Source of the DNA: Patulibacter defluvii
Lineage (GTDB): Bacteria > Actinomycetota > Thermoleophilia > Solirubrobacterales > Solirubrobacteraceae
Direction: 5' to 3'
Assembly (NCBI RefSeq): GCF_034096925.1
Contig: NZ_JAWZSQ010000005.1
Coordinates: forward strand, 190,170 to 254,169
DNA length: 64,000 nucleotides
This document shows, piece after piece, positions 24,046-33,111 of this stretch. The number at the start of each line of letters is the position of its first letter. The stretch's first letter is position 1. Both the position numbers and the translations under genes were made by a program. Under the pieces are notes generated by a model that worked only from the letters and a program-made list of their open reading frames with translations, did not search any database and was not told where the DNA came from.

Positions 24046-24122
24046 GTGTGTCGCGGGCACACGACGCCCGAAAGGTCATGGCTCCCGACGACAGGACGCT
24101 CCGAAACGCCGGGGATAGGTTC
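24046..24122 (+). promoter_or_regulatory. mce operon promoter with GTGTG-N7-CACAC operator
   Basis: The inverted repeat GTGTGTCGCGGGCACAC (24046-24062) lies 50 nt upstream of GGATAG (24113-24118), whose TAGGTT is a plausible -10. A matching layout precedes the SDR operon at 18557-18630. The binding protein is not identified. Confidence 0.5.
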
Positions 24123-24158
24123 GTCATGCCCTGTCGTACGACCGAGGAGGAGGGGCGG

Positions 24159-24287
24159 ATGGGCAGCAGCGCTGCGCGCGCGATGCGTGGGAACCATGGT
24201 GCGGACCTGCGACGGCCGGTGCCGGCGCGGACGCCGTCCGGCGCCCTCCCGCGGTCGGCGGCGTTCGTGGAGGGGAGCCACGCATGA
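24159..24287 (+). CDS. Possible leader ORF (42 codons) before the mce operon
   Basis: GAGGAGGAGGGGCGG precedes an ATG that opens a 42-codon frame ending in TGA, which overlaps the ATG of the next gene (ATGA). The product is basic, Arg/Ala/Gly-rich and unlike any known family. The overlap and strong ribosome site suggest coupled translation. An earlier in-frame ATG at 24126 exists. The similar leader frame before the SDR operon supports it being more than chance. Confidence 0.35.
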   Translation: MGSSAARAMRGNHGADLRRPVPARTPSGALPRSAAFVEGSHA

Positions 24288-24961
24288 GGACGACCGAGAC
24301 CAGCGGCTCGCGGTTCCGCTCGCTGTTCGGCAACCGCGGCGCGGCCAGCGAGCCGGACGCCGACCAGGAGCGCGAGCTGTGGGCGTCCGAGGCCTGGGCC
24401 GAGGACGGCGAGCGTCCCGCCGACCCGCCGGCCGACGCCGCCCCGACCACCACCTTCGAGGCCGTCGCCGCGCCCGCGGCGCCGGAGCAGGACCACGAGC
24501 CAGAGGACACCGTGCACGACCCGATCGGGAGCACCGAGCGCCGCGACCCGCGGCCCGCCGCTGACGCCTCCGCGCGCGCCGCGTGGGACGCCGTCGTCGA
24601 CCTGTTCGAGAAGGCGATGACCGACCCGACCATCGCCGAGCGGGTCGGCCGGGCCGGCCTGCGGGTGCGGCTGCGGGCGCTCGACCTGGACGGCGAGGCG
24701 ATCGTGCTCGACATGCGCGGCGGCCTCGAGGTGCTCGACGACGCCCCCGGCGCCGAGACCGAGCTGGGACTGGGCACCGCCGACCTGGAGCGGCTGGCCG
24801 AGGGCCGGCTGCGGATGGCGATGGCGATCGCGGCCGGCCGCGCGCCCTACTCGGGCACGATCCGGCCCTTCCTCTGGGTGCTGCCGGTGGTGCAGGCGAT
24901 CGCGCGGCCGCCGGCGGCGGTCGGCACCGCCCATGACGTTTCGAACGAGGACCTGGCGTGA
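24284..24961 (+). CDS. SCP2-like sterol/lipid-binding protein of the mce locus
   Basis: Residues 1-95 of this 225-residue protein are acidic and low-complexity. Residues about 100-215 resemble the SCP2 sterol-carrier fold: a helix AWDAVVDLFEKAM, strands LDGEAIVLDMRGGLEVL, then GLGTADLERLAEGRLRMAMAIAAGR and a hydrophobic exit helix. The likely role is to bind the lipid delivered by the importer on the cytoplasmic side. The fold call is by eye and could be wrong. Ribosome site GGAGGGGAG. Its TGA overlaps the GTG start of the ATPase gene, so it is part of the mce operon. Confidence 0.6.
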   Translation: MRTTETSGSRFRSLFGNRGAASEPDADQERELWASEAWAEDGERPADPPADAAPTTTFEAVAAPAAPEQDHEPEDTVHDPIGSTERRDPRPAADASARAAWDAVVDLFEKAMTDPTIAERVGRAGLRVRLRALDLDGEAIVLDMRGGLEVLDDAPGAETELGLGTADLERLAEGRLRMAMAIAAGRAPYSGTIRPFLWVLPVVQAIARPPAAVGTAHDVSNEDLA

Positions 24962-25842
24962 GCAGCGAGATCGAGGTGCCGGCCGCCGGCGCCGCCTCCC
25001 CGGAGACCGCGGCGCTGCTGGATCGCGCCGCCGGCTACGACCTCCACCAGGGGGCGATGCACGTCCCCGAGGACCGGCCAGGCGACTTCTGGTCGATCGA
25101 GTGCATCGACCTCTACAAGGCGTTCGGCTCCAACCGGGTCATGAACGGGCTCAACGTCGGCATTCCCGAGGGGATGATCACCGTCGTCCTCGGCCCCTCC
25201 GGCACCGGCAAGTCGGTGCTGCTGAGCCACCTGATCGGCCTGATGTTCCCCGACCAGGGCGACATCCTCGTGCACGGCGAGTCGGTGCCGAACATGACGA
25301 TGAAGCAGCTGCTGGAGATGCGGCGCAAGTTCGGGATCCTGTTCCAGGACGGTGCGCTCTTCGGCTCGATGTCGGTCTACGACAACGTCGCCTTCCCGCT
25401 GCGGCAGCACACCGACTTCAACGAGAAGCAGATCAAGGACATCGTCATGGGCCGCCTGCAGGAGGTCGGCCTGACGAACGGCGCCGAGCTGCGGATGCCC
25501 TCGGAGCTGTCGGGCGGCATGCGCAAGCGCGCCGGCTTCGCCCGCGCGCTGGTGCTCGACCCGCAGATCGTCATGTTCGACGAGCCGGACTCGGGCCTCG
25601 ACCCGGTCCGCACCGCGCTGCTCTGCCAGCTGATCGAGAAGGTCCACGCCGAGAACGGCGGCACCTACGTGGTGATCACCCACGACATCGCGTCGGCGCG
25701 CCGGATCGGGGAGTACATCGCGGTCCTCTGGAAGGGCCGGATCGTGCAGTCGGGGGATCGCGACGACATGTTCGACTCGCCGAACCCGTTCGTCCGCCAG
25801 TTCCTCGCCGGAGCGCCGGAGGGTCCCCTTGGCATGGAGTAG
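24958..25842 (+). CDS. ABC transporter ATPase of the Mce/Mla importer (MlaF/MceG-like)
   Basis: This 294-residue ATPase has Walker A GPSGTGKS near residue 80, Q-loop LFQDGALFGSM, signature LSGGMRKRAGFARAL, Walker B IVMFDEPDSGLD and H-loop VITHD. The N-terminal 40 residues are extra. MlaF-type ATPases energise MlaE/YrbE permeases carrying MCE proteins. In mycobacteria the equivalent (MceG) is encoded away from mce operons; here it is inside the operon and overlaps the previous gene by 4 nt. Confidence 0.93.
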   Translation: MSSEIEVPAAGAASPETAALLDRAAGYDLHQGAMHVPEDRPGDFWSIECIDLYKAFGSNRVMNGLNVGIPEGMITVVLGPSGTGKSVLLSHLIGLMFPDQGDILVHGESVPNMTMKQLLEMRRKFGILFQDGALFGSMSVYDNVAFPLRQHTDFNEKQIKDIVMGRLQEVGLTNGAELRMPSELSGGMRKRAGFARALVLDPQIVMFDEPDSGLDPVRTALLCQLIEKVHAENGGTYVVITHDIASARRIGEYIAVLWKGRIVQSGDRDDMFDSPNPFVRQFLAGAPEGPLGME

Positions 25843-25902
25843 CCCGCGCGCGGCCTCGGCCGTCGCGACCGTCATCGCCCCGCACACGGGGGAGGTCCGC
25901 TG

Positions 25903-26769
25903 ATGGAAGCCGGAGTCCTGCGTCCGCCCGCGATCCCCGACGCGCCGACCGCGCCCGCGCCCCCGAAGCGCAAGGGCCCGTCGTCGACGTCGGGGCCGTT
26001 CGCACTGCTCGAGCAGATCGCCGGGATGATCATCCTGACGGCGCGCTCGACCGTCGCCACGGTCACGCCACCGTTCTCGTGGACCGACGAGTTCATCGAG
26101 CAGGCGTGGCTGATCATCCGCCGCTGCGCGATCCCGGTGATGGTGTCGACCACGTTCTTCGGGCTCGGCGCGCCGGGCCTCCAGGGCGGCAACATCACCT
26201 ACATCTTCGGCACCGTCGACCGGCTCGGCGCTTTCTTCGTGATGGCGTCGGTGCGCGAGTTCGCGCCCTGGATCAACGGGATGGTGATCGCCGGCGTCGG
26301 CGGCACCGCGATCTGCGCCGACCTCGGGGCCCGCAAGGTCCGCCAGGAGCTGGACGCGCTGGCCGTGCTCGGGCTCGACCCGGTCCGCACGATCGTCGTC
26401 CCGCGGTTCCTGGCCCTCGGCATCGTGACCGCGCTGATGAACCTGGTCGCGATCGTCTTCGGCGTGCTCGGCGGGTGGATCGCCGCGGTCGTCGTCTTCG
26501 GTGACACGACCGCCGGCTACCTGTCGACCTTCACGTCGAACTTCACGATGCCGGACCTCATAGGCAGCGTCGTCAAGACCAGCCTCTTCGGGTTCATCAT
26601 CGCCGTCGTCTGTTGCTACAAGGGGATGCACGTCAAGGGTGGCGCCGAGGGCGTGGGCAGGGCGGTGAACCAAGCGGTCGTCATCTCGTTCGTGGCGATC
26701 TGGGCGTTCAACTTCCTCTTCACGACCACGATGCTGGCCGCGTTCCCCGAGACCGGGAACCTCCACTGA
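25903..26769 (+). CDS. YrbE/MlaE-type permease subunit (first)
   Basis: This 288-residue membrane protein of the MlaE permease family has an N-terminal amphipathic segment, then about five TM helices. The conserved family stretch is FGLGAPGLQGGNITYIFGTVDR, REFAPWINGMVIAGVGGTAICADLGARKVRQELDAL and LDPVRTIVVPRFLAL, where the coupling helix meets the ATPase. It pairs with the next gene as the transmembrane dimer of the lipid importer. GTCCGCTG separates a GGGGGAG ribosome site from the ATG. A 60-nt gap after the ATPase gene is the largest in the operon. Confidence 0.92.
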   Translation: MEAGVLRPPAIPDAPTAPAPPKRKGPSSTSGPFALLEQIAGMIILTARSTVATVTPPFSWTDEFIEQAWLIIRRCAIPVMVSTTFFGLGAPGLQGGNITYIFGTVDRLGAFFVMASVREFAPWINGMVIAGVGGTAICADLGARKVRQELDALAVLGLDPVRTIVVPRFLALGIVTALMNLVAIVFGVLGGWIAAVVVFGDTTAGYLSTFTSNFTMPDLIGSVVKTSLFGFIIAVVCCYKGMHVKGGAEGVGRAVNQAVVISFVAIWAFNFLFTTTMLAAFPETGNLH

Positions 26770-27623
26770 TGCACGCTCCATCCGTTGCCGAAGGGGCGGT
26801 CGTCCGCCGCCCGACCGCGGCCAAGCGGTTCGGGGAGGGCCTGGCCGGTCCCGTCCGCGGGGCCCTCAACGAGGCGGGGGCGATGGCGTCCTTCGCCGGC
26901 CGCGCCTTCCTCGAGCTGCGCGGGGTCTTCCGCTACACGTCGGAGATCCTGCGCCAGGCCGGGATCCTGATCACCGGCTCGATGGCCGTCGTCTGCCTGA
27001 TGCAGTTCGTGATGGGCATGGAGTGCGGCACCGAGGCCAACTACGTGCTTCGCGGCTACGGCGCCTCCGCCTACTCGGGCGTGTTCACCGCCTGGTGCGG
27101 CGTGCGCGAGATGGGTCCCTACATGTGGGGGTACATCATCAGCGCCAAGGTCGGATGCGGCCTCGTCGCCGAGCTCGGATCGATGCGGATCAACAACGAG
27201 TTCGACGCGATGGAGTCGCTCGGCCTGAACCCGATGCGCTACGTCGTCGCCACCCGCCTGGTCGCGGCCTGGCTGGCGTTCCCGTTCATCTACCTGGTCG
27301 CGCTGGCCTTCCACAACCTGGCCGACTACATCATCATCGTCAGCCAGATCAAGGAGGTCTCCCAAGGCGGGTGGGAGGGGGTCCATTGGGCGTTCATGCA
27401 ACCCCAGGACATCCTCTACTCCGAGATCAAGATCATGGTGATGGGCACGTTGATCGTGCTGGTGGCCATGTACTACGGGTACACCGCCCGCGGAGGCCCG
27501 GTCGGGGTCGGCACGGCCACGGCCAAGTCGATGATCCTCAACCTGATCATCGTGCACATCGTGGGGTCGGTCTTCACGATGGTGTTCTGGGGTCTCAATC
27601 CGAGCTCGCCCGTCGGAGGCTGA
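26769..27623 (+). CDS. YrbE/MlaE-type permease subunit (second)
   Basis: This 284-residue partner of the first permease has the same family layout: REMGPYMWGYIISAKVGCGLVAELGSMRINNEFDAMESLGLNPMRYVV is the EQ-loop-like region, and TM helices lie around 65-90, 170-200 and 230-275. Two YrbE-type subunits side by side are standard for actinobacterial mce operons. The ATG overlaps the preceding TGA by one nt (TGATG), ensuring 1:1 translation. Confidence 0.92.
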   Translation: MHAPSVAEGAVVRRPTAAKRFGEGLAGPVRGALNEAGAMASFAGRAFLELRGVFRYTSEILRQAGILITGSMAVVCLMQFVMGMECGTEANYVLRGYGASAYSGVFTAWCGVREMGPYMWGYIISAKVGCGLVAELGSMRINNEFDAMESLGLNPMRYVVATRLVAAWLAFPFIYLVALAFHNLADYIIIVSQIKEVSQGGWEGVHWAFMQPQDILYSEIKIMVMGTLIVLVAMYYGYTARGGPVGVGTATAKSMILNLIIVHIVGSVFTMVFWGLNPSSPVGG

Positions 27624-27627
27624 AAAC

Positions 27628-28941
27628 GTGCGAAAGCTTGTGTTGGACCGCCCCTGGGCGTTGATCGTCGCTGCCGTCCTGGTGGTGCTGACGATCGTCG
27701 TGATCCAGGGTCGCTCCCAGCCCCACAGCGTCCGGGCGTCGTTCTCGGCGGCGATCTCGGTCGCGCCGGGCCTCGACGTCCAGATCGACGGCGTCGACGT
27801 CGGCAAGGTCAAGAAGGTCGAGTACGAGGACGGTCAGGCGATCGTCGAGCTGGGGATCAAGGACGAGAACGTCTGGCCGCTGCGGCGGGGGACGACGGCC
27901 GCGATCCGCTTCGGCACCACGATCGGCAACGGCACCCGCTCGGTCTCGCTCTACCCGGGCCCGCGCGACGCGCCGGCGATCCCCGAGGGCGGGATCATCA
28001 GCGAGAAGCACACGACCACCCCGGTCGAGTTCGACCAGGTCTTCGACACCCTCGATGCCGACACCCGCCGCCGCCTGCGCTCGATGCTGCAGGGCACGGC
28101 GACCGCGCTCGACGGCCACGCGCCCCAGATGCGGGCGGGCTTCCGCCAGCTGCCGGGCGGCATCGACACCACCGGCGACGTGGTCGGCGACCTGCTCGCC
28201 GACGGCACGGCGCTGAAGGGCCTGATCGCCAACGGCGACCGCGTGACGCGGACCCTCGCGGCCCGCAAGCCGGTGGTCAGCGACCTGGTCACCGTCGCGG
28301 CCAGCACCTTCGACGCGTTCGGCCAGCGGACGGCCCAGATCCGGGCCTCGCTCGACCGCTTCGCGCCGACCCTCGACGACACCAAGTCGACGCTGGCGCG
28401 CAGCGACTCGAGCCTCGACAAGGTCGACCGGCTGTTCGCGGCCCTCGGCCCGGGCGCCCGCGAGCTGCCCGCGCTCTCCAAGACCGCCAGCAAGGCGCTG
28501 GTGCGGCTGGAGGACGTGGCCCCGGTCGCGGTCCGGACCCTGGTGACCGCGCGCAACGTCGCCCCGCGGGTGACCTCGCTGCTCGACACCGGCTCGCCGT
28601 TCATGCCGAAGGCGACCAAGGCGCTCAGCTCGCTGGCGCCGATGCTCGAGTGCATCCGGCCCTACGCGCCGGAGATCGCCGGCATGCTGACGACCTGGGG
28701 CGGCTTCACCAAGAACTACGACACGACCTCCCACTACGGGCGGATCCACCTGCGTGAGGGCATCACCTCGGTCAACGGGGCGCTGCCGAGCGCGGAGTTC
28801 ATCACCAGCGTCCCGGCGACCGACACGCGCTACGCGCTGCCGCGCCCGCCGGGCCTCAACGCCGGCAAGCCGTACTTCCTCCCGCAGTGCGGGATCACGA
28901 AGGACGCCTTGGATCCCACGAAGGACCCGGAGCGCCCCTGA
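27628..28941 (+). CDS. MCE-family protein 1 of 6
   Basis: This 437-residue MCE/MlaD-type protein is secreted but anchored by one N-terminal helix (PWALIVAAVLVVLTIVVI, residues 9-26). The MlaD core is about residues 35-115, with APGLDVQIDGVDVGKVKKV. A long helical domain with regularly spaced Leu/Val residues follows, then a Cys-containing tail. Six such proteins form the hexameric shuttle that passes lipids from the envelope to the permease. GTG start 4 nt after the permease stop. Confidence 0.9.
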   Translation: MRKLVLDRPWALIVAAVLVVLTIVVIQGRSQPHSVRASFSAAISVAPGLDVQIDGVDVGKVKKVEYEDGQAIVELGIKDENVWPLRRGTTAAIRFGTTIGNGTRSVSLYPGPRDAPAIPEGGIISEKHTTTPVEFDQVFDTLDADTRRRLRSMLQGTATALDGHAPQMRAGFRQLPGGIDTTGDVVGDLLADGTALKGLIANGDRVTRTLAARKPVVSDLVTVAASTFDAFGQRTAQIRASLDRFAPTLDDTKSTLARSDSSLDKVDRLFAALGPGARELPALSKTASKALVRLEDVAPVAVRTLVTARNVAPRVTSLLDTGSPFMPKATKALSSLAPMLECIRPYAPEIAGMLTTWGGFTKNYDTTSHYGRIHLREGITSVNGALPSAEFITSVPATDTRYALPRPPGLNAGKPYFLPQCGITKDALDPTKDPERP

Positions 28942-30278
28942 TGGTGGAGCAGATGAAGCGGAACCCCGGGCGGATCGTCGCCGCGCTGCTCGCCGTCGTG
29001 GCGGCCGTGGTCGCCGTGATCGTGCTGACCGGCGGCGACGACGACAGCTACATCGTCCGCGCCGAGTTCAAGGACAGCGCCGGCCTGCGCAAGAACGGCG
29101 ACGTCAAGATCGGCGGCGTCCCGGGCGGGAAGATCAGCGCGATCGACCTGACCAAGCGCGACACCGCGATGGTCACGATGAAGCTGAAGGGCGGCGCCGC
29201 CCCGATCGGGCGCGGCGCCTCGGCCGAGGCGCGGCCGGTCAACCTGCTCGGCGAGAAGTACGTCGACCTCAACGCCGGCGACCTCCGCCAGCCGGTCCGC
29301 TCGGGCACCACGATCGCGCTCAAGGACACCGGCGCACCGGTCGAGCTGGACGAGGTCCTGAACATGCTCGACCCGTCGACCCGCGGCCGGATGCGCGTGA
29401 TCATCAACGAGTTCGGCGTCGGCCTCCACGGTCGCGGCACCGACCTCAACGCGCTGCTGAACCGGATGCCGTCGGCGCTCGACCAGGCGCAGCGGATGGT
29501 CGGCTCGTTCGCGGCCGACACCGAGCGGCTGAAGGCGCTGGCCAGCCAGGGCGACCGGGTGATCGACTCGTTCGCCCGCGGCAAGGACGACGTCACCGAG
29601 CTGGTCGACGTCGCCGAGCGGACGCTGAAGGTCACCACCGCCAACCGCGAGAACCTGGGGCACACGATCGACACCGCGCCCTCGACCCTGCGGCAGCTGC
29701 GGACGACGCTGGTCGAGCTGAGCCAGGCGTCGCGGCGGCTGAAGCCGGCCTCGCGCGAGCTGCGGCGGACCTCCGGCCCGCTGGCCGACACGCTGGCCCG
29801 CCTGCCGCGCTTCGCCGACGACGCCAAGCCGACGCTGGCCGCGGCCCGCCGGACGGCGCCGACGCTGGCCAAGCTCGGCCGCGAGGGCGCCCCGGTGGTC
29901 GCCCGGCTGGAGCCGATGGCCCGCGAGCTGGAGCGCTTCTCGGCCGTCTTCGCGCCGCTGAGCGTCGTGCTCGACCGCCAGACCAACCCGCTGATCCGGG
30001 TGATGGAGGGCTGGGCCCGCGCGATCCAGACCCGCGACAACGCCGGCCACCTGTTCCGGACCGAGGCCGTCCCGACCGAGGAGCTGGCCACGCACCTGGT
30101 CGGCAAGCTCGGCACCAAGGGCCAGCCCGGCCGGCCGCAGGACACCGGTCCGCCGCCGATCGCCCAGGACGCGCCGCTCCGCCGTGCGCCGGTGACGAAG
30201 TCCCCGGAGCCGACCCCGCAGCGGACCGCTCCGCCTGCCGGCGGCGCCGACCAGCTCCTCGACTACCTCCTCGGCTGA
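28941..30278 (+). CDS. MCE-family protein 2 of 6
   Basis: This 445-residue MCE protein has a TM anchor at residues 9-29 (IVAALLAVVAAVVAVIVL), the MlaD core with DSAGLRKNGDVKIGGVPGGKISAI, and a helical shaft up to about residue 360. The C-terminal 80 residues are Pro/Thr-rich and probably disordered. ATG overlaps the preceding TGA (TGATG); an alternative Met five codons later exists. It has no lipobox Cys. It is a component of the importer described for the operon. Confidence 0.9.
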   Translation: MVEQMKRNPGRIVAALLAVVAAVVAVIVLTGGDDDSYIVRAEFKDSAGLRKNGDVKIGGVPGGKISAIDLTKRDTAMVTMKLKGGAAPIGRGASAEARPVNLLGEKYVDLNAGDLRQPVRSGTTIALKDTGAPVELDEVLNMLDPSTRGRMRVIINEFGVGLHGRGTDLNALLNRMPSALDQAQRMVGSFAADTERLKALASQGDRVIDSFARGKDDVTELVDVAERTLKVTTANRENLGHTIDTAPSTLRQLRTTLVELSQASRRLKPASRELRRTSGPLADTLARLPRFADDAKPTLAAARRTAPTLAKLGREGAPVVARLEPMARELERFSAVFAPLSVVLDRQTNPLIRVMEGWARAIQTRDNAGHLFRTEAVPTEELATHLVGKLGTKGQPGRPQDTGPPPIAQDAPLRRAPVTKSPEPTPQRTAPPAGGADQLLDYLLG

Positions 30279-31585
30279 TGGCACGACGCATGCGCAGACC
30301 GCAGATCAACCGGGCCGCGAGCCGCTCGGCCCCCCGGCCGGTGCTCTGGCTGCTCGGCCTGGCCGGGATCGGGGCCGTCGTCGTGATGTTCCTGATCGGC
30401 TACAACGCGCCGAACACGATCCCGGGCCGCTCGTACTACACGGTCAAGGCCCAGTTCGACCACGCCGACAACCTGACCGCCCACTACCAGGTGCGGATCG
30501 CCGGTCGCTACGTCGGCCAGGTCCTGAACCCGCGGGTCCAGGACGGCAAGGCGATCGTCGACCTGCAGCTGCAGCCGGACGTCGGGCCGCTGAAGAGCGA
30601 CACGACGCTGCGGGTGCGGCCGCGGTCGCCGATCGGCGTCCGCTTCGTCGAGCTGGCGCCCGGCGAGCACGGGCAGCCGCTGGCCGACGGGGCGACGATC
30701 CCGGCCAGCCAGACCTCGGCCGCGACCGAGCTCGACGAGGTCCTGAACACCCTCGACGCGCCCCGCCGCGCCCAGGCCCAGACCTTCATGCAGCAGCTGG
30801 GGGCGGGGGTCCTCGACCGCGGCGAGGACGTCAACGACCTGATCGACCGCACGCCGCGGACGCTGACCGGGGTCGACCGGCTGATGGGCGCGGTCAACGC
30901 CCGCGGCGGCGCCCCCGAGCGGTTCGTCGCCGGCAGCGAGAGCGCCGCCGGCGCCGCCGACCCGGTCCGCGAGACGATCCGCCAGGGCTTCCAGGTCGGC
31001 AGCGACGCGCTGCAGCCGTTCGCCAACGGCGGCGACCAGATCCGGGCCACGCTCGAGACCGCGCCGCCGTCGCTGGCGACCGCCCGCGAAGGGCTGCGGG
31101 CGACCGATCCGCTGCTGGTCGAGGTGAGCGGGTTCTCGCGGGCGCTGCTGCCCGCGCTGCGCCCGGCGCCGCGGGGCCTGAACGAGACCTCGAAGCTGCT
31201 GCGCGACTCGCGCGCCGGCCTGCGGTCGCTGCGGACGACGCTCGACACCGCCGAGGACGCGACGCCGCCGACGCTGAAGCTGTTGGAGACCGCCGACCCG
31301 GTGCTGCCGTCGATCACGACCGGCCTCCGCCACAGCCTGCCGCTGGCCGACCGCTTCGGCGCCCACGGCTGCGACCTCGGCCTCTTCACCCGGACCTGGG
31401 GCAGCATGCTGACCTTCGGCGTCCCGGGCGGCCGCAAGGACCTCGGTCTGATCACCAACCTGCGGCTGCTGATCCTCAGCAGCGAGGAGACGATCGGCGG
31501 CTGGAAGAACAAGTCCGGCCTGGTGGCCGACAACCCCTATCCCGCCCCGTGCACCGTCACGCAGGACGCAAGGAGCCGAAAGTGA
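30278..31585 (+). CDS. MCE-family protein 3 of 6
   Basis: This 435-residue MCE protein begins with an Arg-rich cytoplasmic head, a TM helix at about 22-40 (VLWLLGLAGIGAVVVMFLI), MlaD core ADNLTAHYQVRIAGRYVGQVLN, and the helical shaft. The last 70 residues contain two Cys (GCDLGLF and APCTV) that could pair, a pattern shared by mce-operon proteins. It overlaps the preceding stop by TGATG and its own stop overlaps the next GTG (GTGA). Confidence 0.9.
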   Translation: MARRMRRPQINRAASRSAPRPVLWLLGLAGIGAVVVMFLIGYNAPNTIPGRSYYTVKAQFDHADNLTAHYQVRIAGRYVGQVLNPRVQDGKAIVDLQLQPDVGPLKSDTTLRVRPRSPIGVRFVELAPGEHGQPLADGATIPASQTSAATELDEVLNTLDAPRRAQAQTFMQQLGAGVLDRGEDVNDLIDRTPRTLTGVDRLMGAVNARGGAPERFVAGSESAAGAADPVRETIRQGFQVGSDALQPFANGGDQIRATLETAPPSLATAREGLRATDPLLVEVSGFSRALLPALRPAPRGLNETSKLLRDSRAGLRSLRTTLDTAEDATPPTLKLLETADPVLPSITTGLRHSLPLADRFGAHGCDLGLFTRTWGSMLTFGVPGGRKDLGLITNLRLLILSSEETIGGWKNKSGLVADNPYPAPCTVTQDARSRK

Positions 31586-33111
31586 GCTGGCTGAGCGAGC
31601 GCTTCACGCACCGGCCCGGGCGGCACCGCCCGAAGCCGCTGCGCGACGGCGCGATCCTGCTGGCGATCCTGGGGCTGCTGCTCTACGCCGGGTACACGAA
31701 GTCGATCCCGTTCCTCGGCAAGGGCGGGACCGTCGTCGAGGCCCGCTTCTCGGACGCGACCCACGTCCAGAAGGGCAACCAGGTCCGCGTGGCCGGCGTC
31801 GACGTCGGCCAGGTCGAGAGCGTCCGGCTCGACGAGGGCCGCCGCGGCGCGATCGTCAAGATGCGGATCGACGACGACAAGGGCGTGACGGTCCACAGCG
31901 ACGCCCGCGCCAACCTCTGGTGGCGGACGCTGCTGGGGCGCAACATGTACATCGAGCTCGATCCGGGCTCGAACAGCGCGCCGAAGCTCGGCGGCCAGGA
32001 GATCCCGCTGGCGCGGACCAACGTCCAGCAGGAGTTCGACCAGGTGCTCGAGCCGCTCGGCACCGACCAGCGGGCGGCGATGCAGAAGGTGATCGCCGCC
32101 TTCGACGACGCCGCCAAGGACCCGGACGCGATCGGCGGCACGATCGACGCGACCGCGCCGGCGATGCGCAACCTGCGGCGCGGGCTGCCCTCGATCCGCG
32201 GCACCCAGCAGGGCGACCTGACGAAGCTGGTGACCGAGGCGAGCCGCACGATGGGTGCGCTCGGCCGCAGCGAGACCGAGCTGGCGGGGCTGATCGACAA
32301 CGGCGCCGCGGCGCTCGGCGTGACCGCGGCGCGGCACGACTCGATCGGGTCGATGCTCGACCAGGGCCGGCCGACGATGGACGACACCCAGCTGACGCTG
32401 GCGCGGCTGCGGAAGACGCTCGACACGCTCGACCCGGTCGCGGTCGACCTGCTGCCGGGGGCCAAGGAGCTGGCGCCGGCGGCCAAGACCGCGCGGCCGA
32501 TGCTGGCCCGGCTCGACCGGGTGCTCGACGACGCCGAGCCGACGCTGCGGAGCCTCCGCCCGGCGGTCACGCGGCTGTCCGAGACGGTCGATCCCGGCGA
32601 GGCCGTGATCAACGGCCTGAAGCCGACGGTCGAGCGCGCGAACGCGACGCTGCTGCCGTGGCTGAACGAGAAGGACCCGGACATCAAGCTCAAGAACTAC
32701 GCCGCGATCGGCCCGTTCTTCAGCGTCCTGGCCTCGGCCGCCTCGCCGTTCGACGCCAACGGCAACCTGCTCAACTTCCAGACCGCGCCCGACGAGCGGT
32801 CGGCGATGTCGCTGCCCTGCACGCTGCGGCTGACCGACCCGAGCGCCGAGCCGGAGAACAAGATCAACTGCGACGCGCTCGGGGACTTCCTCAGCATCCT
32901 GACCGGGGGCCAGGGCGCGCCCAGCACCGACTACCCGGCGGATCCGCCGTCGCCGGAGGACGTGCCGGCCAAGCGGGCGAAGGCCGCAGCCGCCGATCGC
33001 GCGGCCGCCAGCCGCGCCGCCGGCGTCGCCGCGAGTCGCTCGTCGGCCCGTGACCGGCAGGCCGCCAACCGGGCCGCACAGGCCGCGACCGCCGGGAGGG
33101 CCGGCCGATGA
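31582..33111 (+). CDS. MCE-family protein 4 of 6 with Ala/Arg-rich tail
   Basis: This is the longest MCE protein in the operon (509 residues). TM anchor about 24-40 (GAILLAILGLLLYAGY), MlaD core THVQKGNQVRVAGVDVGQVESV, helical shaft to about 380, a Cys pair (LPCTLRL and INCDAL), and a terminal 60-residue Ala/Arg-rich basic tail not present in its neighbours. The tail might contact the cell wall or nucleic acid-like polyanions; this is speculation. The GTG follows AAGGAG and overlaps the preceding stop by 4 nt. Confidence 0.9.
   Translation: MSWLSERFTHRPGRHRPKPLRDGAILLAILGLLLYAGYTKSIPFLGKGGTVVEARFSDATHVQKGNQVRVAGVDVGQVESVRLDEGRRGAIVKMRIDDDKGVTVHSDARANLWWRTLLGRNMYIELDPGSNSAPKLGGQEIPLARTNVQQEFDQVLEPLGTDQRAAMQKVIAAFDDAAKDPDAIGGTIDATAPAMRNLRRGLPSIRGTQQGDLTKLVTEASRTMGALGRSETELAGLIDNGAAALGVTAARHDSIGSMLDQGRPTMDDTQLTLARLRKTLDTLDPVAVDLLPGAKELAPAAKTARPMLARLDRVLDDAEPTLRSLRPAVTRLSETVDPGEAVINGLKPTVERANATLLPWLNEKDPDIKLKNYAAIGPFFSVLASAASPFDANGNLLNFQTAPDERSAMSLPCTLRLTDPSAEPENKINCDALGDFLSILTGGQGAPSTDYPADPPSPEDVPAKRAKAAAADRAAASRAAGVAASRSSARDRQAANRAAQAATAGRAGR

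Noticed and set aside
24031..24062. KstR-type operator in the mce promoter
   Set aside because: The inverted repeat GTGTG-N7-CACAC does not fit the AAC/GTT-type KstR pattern known from mycobacteria.
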